Assembly (NCBI RefSeq): GCF_003721565.1
Contig: NZ_RJJE01000002.1
Coordinates: 186,001 to 250,000, forward strand
DNA: 64,000 bases
DNA from: Rufibacter immobilis
GTDB taxonomy: Bacteria > Bacteroidota > Bacteroidia > Cytophagales > Hymenobacteraceae
Reading direction: 5' to 3'
A model generated the notes under the pieces. The model was not told the DNA's origin. It was given only the letters and a program-made list of their open reading frames with translations, and made no database searches. A program made the translations under genes and the position numbers. Below, piece by piece: positions 16,459-23,870 of the stretch. The number at the start of each line of letters is the position of its first letter. Positions within the stretch are counted from its first letter, which is position 1.

Positions 16459-19400
16459 CTATTTTTTTACCACTCTTGTAGTTGTTGTTTGACCGTTCAG
16501 TTCAGTAGATAAGATGTACATTCCTGCGCCAATTGAAGCAGTGTTTACTGGTAGCTCAATGGTGGATATGCCGCTCTCTACATTGAATGAGCGCTCAAAA
16601 GCTTTCTTACCTGTAACGTAATAGAGAACCACGTTCAGTTGGCCAGCTTGTTCAGCTGTCACCTCAATAGTTAGGTTACTTCTGTCGTCAAACGGGTTTG
16701 GATAAACAGTAACTGGTGTTGCAGCTGGAGTAGCAGCAGCAGCAGTGCGTGCTACCGCAATAGTTTTGCTGTATTCTACAGAACCATCTAAATCTACCTG
16801 TTTCAGGCGGTAATAAGTAGTAGTGCTCTTGGCTGGAGTACGGTCTTCTATTTCATAGGAGGTCAAAGAAGAACTGTTAGTTACTTTGCTTTCTACGCGT
16901 TTAACCGTCTTGAATTCCTCTCTCTTTGGATTAGCGCTTGCCTGTACTTCAAAATAGGCGTTGTTCTTTTCTGTAGCGGTTTTCCAGCTCAGCATAACAG
17001 CGTTAGAAGCAGGCGTTGCTGTGAAGTCTACCAGTTCTACTGGCAAGGTGGTGGTTAGAACGAAGAAGTTCATTTCTGCAGTTCCTCCAGCCGTTTTCAC
17101 AATGATTGGCCCTTCTGTGGCGGCTTCAGGCACAATGGTAACTAAGCCTTCTGCAGTTTCTTCAAATTGTGCAGGAGTGTTTTTGAAGGATACGGAGAGA
17201 ACTCTGCTTAAGTCTGTGCCTGTGATGGTCACCACTGTTCCGGCCGGACCAGCGTTAGGTTCAACATTGTTGATCACTGGGGCAGGCACAATCATGGTAA
17301 ACTTAGAGTCTGTTTCAGTTAGTCCATATTCTCCGTCCACGGCAATGAAGTCAGTGGCTGCATCGGCTGGTACGGTAGCTCTTACTTCATTCTCGCTAAT
17401 GAACTCGTAGTTGTCTGCGTAGATATAATTGCCAGAGGCGTCCTTGAAGTACACGTTGCCGTCTACCCAGAAGTTAGCACCTGTGATGGTCACCACTGTG
17501 CCCGCAGGGCCAAACTTAGGAGAGAAATCTGTGATGATTGGAGTTGGAACCGTTACGGTAAAGTTAGTTTGTGCAGCGCCTCCTGCTGTGGTAACTATCA
17601 TGTTGCCTGAGACTGCTCCCTCTGGAACGATCACGATTAAATTGTTCTCGTCTGTGTCATCATATTCCGTGGCAAGAGTTCCACCAAAGGTGATGCTTTG
17701 GATCCCTTTTAGGTTAGAGCCTTGTACATAAACGATTGTTCCTACAGGGCCTGCGTTAGGGTCAACAGTGGCGATTACTGGTGCAGGAACCGTTACAGTG
17801 AATTTGGTGGCAGTTTCAGTAAGTCCAGACTCTCCGTCCACGGCAATAAAGTCTGATGCCGCATCGGCTGGAACAGTGGCTCTTACCTCAGTGGTGCTCA
17901 CGTACTCGTAGTTGTCTGCGTAGATGTATTCACCTGACGCATCCTTGAAGTACACATTGCCGTCTACCCAGAAGTTGGAGCCAGTAATGGTGACCACTGT
18001 GCCCACTGGGCCAGACTTAGGAGAGAAATCTGTGATGATTGGAGCTGAGATAACGGTAAAAACAGCTATGCTGGTAGTGGTCTGCGAAAAGTTGTTATAA
18101 GATAACTTCACAGTTCCTGTAGCAGCGCCTGCTGGCACTGTGGCGGTTAATGTGTTGTCATCTACTACCGTATAGGTGGCTGTTTTTCCGTTTTCAAAGA
18201 TAACGCTTGTGGTGTTTACCAGATTGGAACCCTTGATCAAAATGGTGTTTCCTACCGCTGCCGCGTTAGGCTCAAAGCTGCTGATAGTAGGCGGAAGAAG
18301 AACTCCTGTTCCTGAAAGGTTAATGGAATAAGGGTTCTCATTGGCGTCATTATTGGCAATTAAGATGTTCGCAGTTTTGGCCGATACTGAAGTTGGCTTA
18401 AACGCTACCTCAAAGGTAGACGAACCGCCGGCTGGGATGGAAGCATCTGGTTGCTTCGTGATCTGAAACTGGTTTGCATCTGTGCCTCTTAAAGCCAACG
18501 GGGTGGTTAGGGTAAGAGGTACATTGCCCGTGTTGTGGATAGTGAAAGTAAAAGGAGCGCTGGTGGTGTTGATGTTGCGTTCCCCAAAGGCTTGGGCGGA
18601 GCTGCCTCCCTGAGAGTTGCTGCCAGGAGTTACATCAATTTCTGGAGCTTGCACTGTAAAGGAAGCAGTACTGGTTGAACTTTGAGAGTTGTTATTGTAC
18701 GTAAGCTTCACTAGTCCGGAAACAGCACCGGCGGGTACTGTGGCCGTGAGGGTATTGTCGTCCAGTACTTTAGGAACTACGGTTTTATTACTTTCAAAAA
18801 CTACGTTGTTCGTATTGGTCAGATTAGAGCCTTTGATCGTAATGGTAGTACCCACCGAAGCCGCATTGGGTTCAAAGCTGCTGATGGTAGGGGCAAGAAG
18901 GACACCTTTCCCGGTTAAGTTAATTGTATAAGGATTCTCAGTGGCATCATCATTAATGATGCTGATTGTTGCGGTCTTGGTAAGTACTGAAGTGGGTTTA
19001 AACGCTACCTCAAAGGTAGACGAACCGCCGGCTGGGATGGAAGCATCTGGCTGCTTCGTAATTTGGAACTGGCTCGGGTCTGTACCACTTATCGTAATTG
19101 GAGTAGTAACTGATAAAGCTGCAGGGCCAGTATTCTGGATAGTAAAGGTAACCGGAGCACTAACTACATTCAGGTTCTGATCTGCAAAAGTATAAGAAGA
19201 ACTGCCTCCCTGTGCACTGCTGCCTGGGATGACATTGATCTCAGGAGCAGATGGTGGTGGTGGAGTAGCTTCTGCAATACTTACTCGGTCAATCAATACA
19301 GCGCCATTGGTTTGTAGGTTTGTGGCTAATCTAAGTCTCACAAACTTCGTACTTGGTTTAATATTGACTTTTTTCTCTTCACCGTCACCGCTTGAGTTTA

Positions 19401-19875
19401 TTTGTCTCACTAAAGTCGTGTATGAAGCTATTGGAGAGTAATTGCCATCTGTTTCAGATTCTTCAACCACAAAAGTACCGTCATATAGTGCCGTGCCTGT
19501 GCCAGTATATCTATAAGCGATATAAAAGCTTAGTTCACCGGGTATTATACTGGCAGGTAAGCCAGAGAGATTTATTTTGATGAAATCTCCAGTACCGTCA
19601 AAACCTGCTGATCTTGTATTCAGGGCATTGTTAGTGGACGGACCTAAGTTAACAGAGGGGTCAGTGGCTAAACCATTTTGAGACCAACCTGAGGGATAGG
19701 GTAATGTGGGGGTGCTATTATCCCAACGACCATAATGTAACGTGGGCAAACTTGTTACCTGCGCCTGCGCTTGCAGCATAGGCATCAATCCGTAAAGCAG
19801 CACGGCTATAAATAACCAGACCCTGCTCGCATTTCTTTTCCCGGAAGACTTACTTCTGAGTAAATGTTTCTCCAT
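16459..19875 (-). CDS. Modular surface protein, choice-of-anchor D + IPT/TIG repeats + T9SS domain
   Basis: An 1138-residue exported protein. Signal peptide at about 1-40; a lectin-like region at 50-200 (GDFIKINLSGLPASIIPGEL); two choice-of-anchor-D modules (about 213-325 and 411-525), each with FQITKQPDASIPAGGSSTFE; about six IPT/TIG immunoglobulin-like modules (PIITDFSPKSGPVGTVVTIT and variants) from about 330 to 950; an FN3-like block (LPVELVDFTATPASNAVMLS); and a type A T9SS sorting domain ending MYILSTELNGQTTTTRVVKK. It is probably an adhesin or polymer-binding surface protein. Some modules are nearly identical at DNA level, a sign of recent internal duplication. Confidence 0.88.
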   Translation of the reverse strand: MEKHLLRSKSSGKRNASRVWLFIAVLLYGLMPMLQAQAQVTSLPTLHYGRWDNSTPTLPYPSGWSQNGLATDPSVNLGPSTNNALNTRSAGFDGTGDFIKINLSGLPASIIPGELSFYIAYRYTGTGTALYDGTFVVEESETDGNYSPIASYTTLVRQINSSGDGEEKKVNIKPSTKFVRLRLATNLQTNGAVLIDRVSIAEATPPPPSAPEINVIPGSSAQGGSSSYTFADQNLNVVSAPVTFTIQNTGPAALSVTTPITISGTDPSQFQITKQPDASIPAGGSSTFEVAFKPTSVLTKTATISIINDDATENPYTINLTGKGVLLAPTISSFEPNAASVGTTITIKGSNLTNTNNVVFESNKTVVPKVLDDNTLTATVPAGAVSGLVKLTYNNNSQSSTSTASFTVQAPEIDVTPGSNSQGGSSAQAFGERNINTTSAPFTFTIHNTGNVPLTLTTPLALRGTDANQFQITKQPDASIPAGGSSTFEVAFKPTSVSAKTANILIANNDANENPYSINLSGTGVLLPPTISSFEPNAAAVGNTILIKGSNLVNTTSVIFENGKTATYTVVDDNTLTATVPAGAATGTVKLSYNNFSQTTTSIAVFTVISAPIITDFSPKSGPVGTVVTITGSNFWVDGNVYFKDASGEYIYADNYEYVSTTEVRATVPADAASDFIAVDGESGLTETATKFTVTVPAPVIATVDPNAGPVGTIVYVQGSNLKGIQSITFGGTLATEYDDTDENNLIVIVPEGAVSGNMIVTTAGGAAQTNFTVTVPTPIITDFSPKFGPAGTVVTITGANFWVDGNVYFKDASGNYIYADNYEFISENEVRATVPADAATDFIAVDGEYGLTETDSKFTMIVPAPVINNVEPNAGPAGTVVTITGTDLSRVLSVSFKNTPAQFEETAEGLVTIVPEAATEGPIIVKTAGGTAEMNFFVLTTTLPVELVDFTATPASNAVMLSWKTATEKNNAYFEVQASANPKREEFKTVKRVESKVTNSSSLTSYEIEDRTPAKSTTTYYRLKQVDLDGSVEYSKTIAVARTAAAATPAATPVTVYPNPFDDRSNLTIEVTAEQAGQLNVVLYYVTGKKAFERSFNVESGISTIELPVNTASIGAGMYILSTELNGQTTTTRVVKK

Positions 19876-20279
19876 AAAGGCTACTTTAAGTTAATTAATT
19901 GTTTTTGTTGCTGTATGTTTAATCTATTGTGCAATACTTATTTATAAGTATTCGCTGATTCTTGTGTGCTGCAAAAATTTAAAATTATATAAGATTAATT
20001 ATGTATTAAGCCACTTAAATATTTAAGCGGCTTAATACGTGTAAATTTAATAGAAAGTTCCATTACAGATGCTAAAAAGATATAAATCTTTTTAGCTGTT
20101 ATTTACCCCTAGGCAATAACATCTATATATACGAATTGGCTAATTTATGTTTATAAGCCTTGAGAAAGCCCATTTTTTGGCAGGTAAGTTCTAGCAATTG
20201 TGAGGGTATTTGTAATAAGGATGTAAATATTAAGATTGTAGCAACTAATATATTATATTATAAATATGAATATTTATAA
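19876..20279. other. AT-rich intergenic region
   Basis: About 400 bp with no protein-like frame. It holds the 36-bp palindrome at 20003-20038 and the upstream region of the T9SS protein gene. The rest looks like AT-rich promoter DNA. Confidence 0.5.
20003..20038. repeat. 36-bp palindrome, no loop
   Basis: GTATTAAGCCACTTAAAT followed directly by ATTTAAGCGGCTTAATAC: 18-base arms with one mismatch. It lies 128 bp upstream of the T9SS protein start. It has no T-tract and is not a copy of the CGTTTAG family. It may be an operator for a dimeric regulator. Confidence 0.6.
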
Positions 20280-20981
20280 TTACTTGACATTGATGGGATA
20301 AGATTGTTCTATATTCTTTAGAAAGAATAGTGCTACTTCATCTAAGTGAAAGGCGCAAAGCTGTCCAAATTCTTCATTACGGTAATAAGTGCAGCCTGCA
20401 TCTAGATTGATGGCTGCCTTTTTCTTATTGGTCGCTTTTCTAATAGTACTGGCTGTAACGGGTACGTGACCATGCAACAGCAGGCGCTCTCCCAACTTGG
20501 CTTTGGAAGGTTGCATGCGTTTTGTGTTCAATAGAAGGTGATTACTGGTGAGCAATGGGTTAGTGAGTGAAAAATCTAGCCCCGCGTGTACCAGGATGTA
20601 ATCATCCAGCACAACCAGGAGCGGCATGGCTCTGATGAAGGCGATGTATTTGGAAGGGATGTCCTTGAACTGATGTACGCCAAAGTTTTGCAGAGTCTTC
20701 TGCTTTTCGGCTTCCGGAAGCCATACAGTATGCTCTCCCTGGTCTATGGCATCTAATAAAAGCTGGTCATGGTTACCACGCAGGCAGGTAAGTTGGTAGC
20801 CTCTCTGCTGGAGCGTGAAGAGGTAATCTAACACACCTTTGCTATCAGGGCCTTTGTTAATGTAGTCTCCCAGCAGGTAGAGGTGGTCCTGGGGGCGCAA
20901 TTGTATGATTTCTTCAACCATGGTTCTGAACGTGACCAGACACCCATGAATATCTGAGATGGCATAGCGGGCCATAGGCAA
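20280..20981 (-). CDS. Serine/threonine protein phosphatase (PPP family)
   Basis: A 233-residue metallophosphatase of the PPP family, like bacterial PrpA/lambda phosphatase. Motifs: ISDIHGCL (metal ligands Asp, His; residues 8-15), LLGDYINKGPDSKG (36-49), CLRGNHDQLLLDA (about 65-77), and LLHGHVPV near residue 168. The enzyme would dephosphorylate phospho-Ser/Thr or Tyr residues, or diadenosine polyphosphates. A start at the third codon (MARYAISDIHG) is equally possible. It stands alone; its promoter lies beyond the palindrome at 21017. Confidence 0.9.
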   Translation of the reverse strand: MPMARYAISDIHGCLVTFRTMVEEIIQLRPQDHLYLLGDYINKGPDSKGVLDYLFTLQQRGYQLTCLRGNHDQLLLDAIDQGEHTVWLPEAEKQKTLQNFGVHQFKDIPSKYIAFIRAMPLLVVLDDYILVHAGLDFSLTNPLLTSNHLLLNTKRMQPSKAKLGERLLLHGHVPVTASTIRKATNKKKAAINLDAGCTYYRNEEFGQLCAFHLDEVALFFLKNIEQSYPINVK

Positions 20982-21016
20982 GTGGTTTTGTGAAACAGGA
21001 AGCCGTTGAAGAGTAG

Positions 21017-21054
21017 CCGTTTAGGGGCCGTTTTTCCAGAATTAGCTCTAAACC
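21017..21054 (+). repeat. GCGTTTAG palindrome, half-decayed copy
   Basis: CCGTTTAGGGGCCGTTTTTCC then AGAATTAGCTCTAAACC. Between the phosphatase start (20981) and the terminator of the next minus-strand gene. Confidence 0.85.
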
Positions 21055-21059
21055 AGCCA

Positions 21060-21096
21060 CAAAAAAGCACCTTCTGGTGGGGAAGGTGCTTTTCTT
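21060..21096 (-). terminator. Intrinsic terminator
   Basis: AAAAGCACCTTC (21063-21074) with GAAGGTGCTTTT (21082-21093), 12-bp stem and 7-base loop, T-tract on the minus strand. It ends the transcript of the small gene at 21113. Confidence 0.9.
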
Positions 21097-21112
21097 GAAG
21101 AGGCATGGCAAA

Positions 21113-21355
21113 TCAAGTTCCGCCGTAGCCGGGCTTGTTGATGCTTGGTTTATTGGTGTTGCGGTTAGGGTGCGTGATAGCCTCCGGAACCGGACGCTCC
21201 TGGTCGTCTAAATGTTTGGCCACAATTTCCTCGGCTCTGTCAATTTCCTCTGGGCCACCGGTGGTTTTCATTCCGGCTTTTGAGGTGCCGTGGGCAGTAG
21301 GGTCGCCTTTCTGAGACTTAGAGTCGTGGCTGGTGTTCTTGCTTTTATAAGGCAT
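21113..21355 (-). CDS. Small hydrophilic hypothetical protein
   Basis: An 80-residue, strongly hydrophilic protein without signal peptide or membrane helix, rich in Lys, Ser, Pro, Asn and Thr (MPYKSKNTSHDSKSQKGD; HPNRNTNKPSINKPGYGG). It looks disordered. Unusually for this group, a near-perfect Shine-Dalgarno AAGGAGGA lies 5 bases before the ATG. It follows another small hydrophilic gene (56 bp) and an SDR oxidoreductase, a set often found in stress or desiccation clusters. Function unknown. Confidence 0.65.
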   Translation of the reverse strand: MPYKSKNTSHDSKSQKGDPTAHGTSKAGMKTTGGPEEIDRAEEIVAKHLDDQERPVPEAITHPNRNTNKPSINKPGYGGT

Positions 21356-21368
21356 AGTAATCCTCCTT
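21356..21368 (-). promoter_or_regulatory. Strong Shine-Dalgarno ribosome binding site
   Basis: On the minus strand AAGGAGGATTACT-ATG: full pairing to the 16S 3' end with a spacing of five bases. Most genes here have no such site, so it marks the start of the 21355 gene and suggests special translation control. Confidence 0.8.
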
Positions 21369-21411
21369 CGCTTTTAGTTCAACATCAAAAAAAGTACTGT
21401 GACAACGGGCA

Positions 21412-21699
21412 TCAGGTGCCGCGGCCTTCTTCCTCGGTGCGCATGTTATCTTTGGGCGGCTCAGTGCTATCGGCTTCTTCATTTACGCTTACGCCGGTTG
21501 GTCCGTCAGAGGAATCTGAACCGTAGCCTTCCTTGCCGTCTCTGTTCCCAAAGCCGCCGCGCTGAGCTTCGTTTTTGGGCGGATCTGCGCCCGGAATGAT
21601 ATGCCCGGCCATCATGTCTTCCATGTTGGTGGCCGTGTCATCTATAACCCGTATAGGACGATCGTGCCCGTTGGGGTGTCCATTATTTTCAGTTGCCAT
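21412..21699 (-). CDS. Small hydrophilic hypothetical protein
   Basis: A 95-residue acidic, glycine-rich protein (MATENNGHPNGHDRPIRVID ... EGYGSDSSDGPTGVSVNEEA) with no membrane segment. It is predicted to be mostly disordered. A MAGHIIPGADPP segment may be its only ordered part. It lies between the SDR gene and the 80-residue protein, gaps 63 and 56 bp, probably cotranscribed. Not recognised; such short hydrophilic proteins often accompany stress genes. Confidence 0.6.
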   Translation of the reverse strand: MATENNGHPNGHDRPIRVIDDTATNMEDMMAGHIIPGADPPKNEAQRGGFGNRDGKEGYGSDSSDGPTGVSVNEEADSTEPPKDNMRTEEEGRGT

Positions 21700-21762
21700 A
21701 GGCGTTTGTGTTAGGTGAGTTGGTCTTACCGTTTACTGTTTTCCACGTGGAAAGGTTGAGGC

Positions 21763-22623
21763 TTACCCTCCTATCTGCTCGCCGCCGTTCACGTGAATGG
21801 TCTGCCCGGTAATGTAAGAAGCGTCTTCAGAGGCCAGGAAAACGTAGGCAGGGGCCACTTCTGAAGGCTGACCCAACCGGCCCATGGGCTGGCTTTTGCC
21901 AAACTCCCCTACTTCCTCCAATGTGGCCGGAATCAAGGGCGTCCAGATAGGGCCCGGAGCTACGGCGTTTACCCTAATGCCTTCCTTGGCCAGGTTCTGC
22001 GACAGCGAGCGGGTAAAAGAGGTAATGGCGCCTTTGGTGGCTGAGTAGTCCATGAGGTGGTCTGAGCCGCGGTAAGACGTAATGGAGGTGGTGTTAATGA
22101 TGCAGTCGTTTTTCTGGAGGTGGTTCAGGGCTGCCTGCGCCACGTAGAAGTACGCGAAAATATTGGTCCTAAAGGTCTTCTCCAGTTGGTCAGCGGTGAT
22201 TTCACGCAGGTCTTCTTTTTCGTGCTGCTCCGCGGCGTTGTTCACCAGAATGTTGAGGCCGCCCAGTTCTTTCACGGCCTGCGCCACGCTGTCTTTGCAG
22301 AAAGCTTCATCGCGCAGGTCGCCGGGGATGAGCACGCACTTGCGGCCTTCCTTCTCCACCATCGCTTTGGTGTCCTGGGCATCCTGGTCTTCGTTGAGGT
22401 AAACAATGGCCACATCGGCGCCTTCGCGGGCGAAATGCACCGCCACCGCCCGACCAATGCCGCTGTCGCCGCCGGTGATGAGGGCTTTCTTGCCTTTCAG
22501 CTTGTCGCTGCCTTTGTAGCTTTCCCGTATCACAATGGGCTCAGGACCCATTTCATGTTCATGACCGGGCTGGCTGCTCTGGTGCTGGTCTGGCACCTCT
22601 TGGGGTTTCTGTTCTTCTGCCAT
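21763..22623 (-). CDS. SDR family oxidoreductase (YghA/YdaD-like)
   Basis: A 286-residue short-chain dehydrogenase. An N-terminal 45-residue extension (QEVPDQHQSSQPGHEHEMGP) is typical of the YghA/YdaD group. The NAD(P)-binding TGGDSGIGRA is at about residues 50-59, NNAAEQ near 128, and the catalytic Ser..Tyr-x-x-x-Lys (TSITSY, YSATKGA) near 178 and 193. The close of the chain, GQTIHVNGGEQIGG, is also typical. Members such as B. subtilis YdaD/YhdF are general-stress proteins; the substrate is unknown. First gene of a three-gene minus-strand unit. Confidence 0.9.
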   Translation of the reverse strand: MAEEQKPQEVPDQHQSSQPGHEHEMGPEPIVIRESYKGSDKLKGKKALITGGDSGIGRAVAVHFAREGADVAIVYLNEDQDAQDTKAMVEKEGRKCVLIPGDLRDEAFCKDSVAQAVKELGGLNILVNNAAEQHEKEDLREITADQLEKTFRTNIFAYFYVAQAALNHLQKNDCIINTTSITSYRGSDHLMDYSATKGAITSFTRSLSQNLAKEGIRVNAVAPGPIWTPLIPATLEEVGEFGKSQPMGRLGQPSEVAPAYVFLASEDASYITGQTIHVNGGEQIGG

Positions 22624-22759
22624 AGTTTTATAATGGTTGGAATAGGTTTCAGCTATACCGCTGATGCCGGCTACTCCAGAGGGAGCCAGACCATCAGGGG
22701 TTGGCCTTCGCAGAATGCGAGGGCGTTAAAAGAATACGAGGGGCGAGAAAAGAAAAGCT

Positions 22760-22800
22760 ACGTTTAGCGGCTGTTTTTCTGAAAACAGAGTAAAAACACG
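22760..22800 (+). repeat. GCGTTTAG palindrome, half-decayed copy
   Basis: ACGTTTAGCGGCTGTTTTTC then TGAAAACAGAGTAAAAACACG. It lies between the divergent SDR and pterin dehydratase genes, 33 bp before the latter start. Confidence 0.8.
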
Positions 22801-22832
22801 GAGACCAGAACCAATAGACAAACCCTCTTGCT

Positions 22833-23078
22833 ATGTGGACCGAAGAAGAAAACTGCCTGCGCCGCCGCTTCACGTTCAAAGACTTTAAGGAGGCCTTCGG
22901 GTTTATGGTGGAGGTGGCCCTGGTGGCCGAGGAACTGAATCATCACCCGTGGTGGAGCAACGCCTACAACCGCGTGGAGATCAGGCTCAGCACCCATGAC
23001 GCCGGGAACGTTGTTACGCCCAAAGACCATGAACTGGCCCGCCGCATTGATAGAATAGCCCAGGGCTATGGCCTCTGA
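22833..23078 (+). CDS. phhB: 4a-hydroxytetrahydrobiopterin dehydratase
   Basis: An 81-residue pterin-4-alpha-carbinolamine dehydratase. It regenerates the pterin cofactor after aromatic amino-acid hydroxylation, and in some bacteria acts with molybdopterin. The catalytic ELNHHPWWSNAYNRVEIRL with two His and the STHDAG..VTPKDHELAR..D segment are all there. The N terminus is shorter than in human PCD but as in other bacterial members. No phenylalanine hydroxylase is near. It stands alone, between the SDR gene (divergent) and rsmI. Confidence 0.92.
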   Translation: MWTEEENCLRRRFTFKDFKEAFGFMVEVALVAEELNHHPWWSNAYNRVEIRLSTHDAGNVVTPKDHELARRIDRIAQGYGL

Positions 23079-23081
23079 GGT

Positions 23082-23118
23082 GCGTTTAGCGCCTCTTTTT
23101 CCTAAAACAAGGCCAAAC
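23082..23118 (+). repeat. GCGTTTAG palindrome, half-decayed copy
   Basis: GCGTTTAGCGCCTCTTTTTCC then TAAAACAAGGCCAAAC. 4 bp after the phhB stop and 51 bp before the rsmI promoter. Confidence 0.85.
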
Positions 23119-23168
23119 TGGAAATCAATTCAAACCCCAAGACTCAGAACTCAGGACTAAATAATTAG

Positions 23169-23176
23169 TATCTTTG
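23169..23176 (+). promoter_or_regulatory. Bacteroidota -7 box, rsmI promoter
   Basis: TATCTTTG, a perfect match to TAnnTTTG, ending only 4 bases before the rsmI ATG. Transcription would therefore start at or very near the start codon. Confidence 0.75.
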
Positions 23177-23180
23177 ACCT

Positions 23181-23870
23181 ATGGCCGAACCTACTGAAGA
23201 GACCTGTTTATATTTAGTGCCCACGCCCATTGGCAACCTGGAAGACATTACCCTGCGCGCCATCCGGATTCTGAAGGAAGTGGACGTGGTGCTGGCAGAA
23301 GATACCCGCACCAGCGGCAAATTGCTGAACCACCTGGGCATTGAGAAACGCATGCACAGCCACCACCTGCACAATGAGCACAAAGCCGTGGCGCACCTGG
23401 TGGAGCGCCTGAAAAAAGGCGAGAAAATGGCCATGGTGTCAGATGCCGGTACGCCCGGAATCTCAGACCCGGGGTTTCTGTTGGTGCGGGCCTGCGTGCA
23501 GGAAGGAATCAAGATTGAGTGCCTCCCCGGCCCCACCGCCTTTGTGCCCGCGCTGGTAAAATCTGGGTTCAGCACCGATAGGTTTACGTTTGAAGGTTTC
23601 CTGCCCGTGAAGAAAGGCCGCCAGACGCGCTTGCAGAGCCTGGCCCAGGAAGAGCGCACCATGATCTTCTATGAATCGCCGCATAGGGTGTTAAAGACGC
23701 TGGAGCAGTTCAAGGAATACTTTGGGGCGGAGCGCCAGGCCTCCGTGAGCCGCGAGATCAGCAAACTATTTGAAGAAACGCTCAACGGCACCCTGGAGGA
23801 GCTGGTGCAGACGTTTACCACTAAAGCTATAAAAGGAGAATTTGTCATTGTTGTTCAAGGAAGCAAATAA
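23181..23870 (+). CDS. rsmI: 16S rRNA (cytidine-1402-2'-O)-methyltransferase
   Basis: A 229-residue RsmI, which methylates the ribose of C1402 in the decoding centre of 16S rRNA. The family opening LYLVPTPIGNLEDITLRAI, VVLAEDTRTSGKLLNHL, SDAGTPGISDPGFLLVR and the LPGPTAFVPALVKSGFSTDR loop are all seen. The SAM-binding tetrapyrrole-methylase fold is complete, but the C-terminal HTH-like extension of E. coli RsmI is lacking. It overlaps lnt by 29 bp, so the two are translationally coupled. Confidence 0.96.
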   Translation: MAEPTEETCLYLVPTPIGNLEDITLRAIRILKEVDVVLAEDTRTSGKLLNHLGIEKRMHSHHLHNEHKAVAHLVERLKKGEKMAMVSDAGTPGISDPGFLLVRACVQEGIKIECLPGPTAFVPALVKSGFSTDRFTFEGFLPVKKGRQTRLQSLAQEERTMIFYESPHRVLKTLEQFKEYFGAERQASVSREISKLFEETLNGTLEELVQTFTTKAIKGEFVIVVQGSK

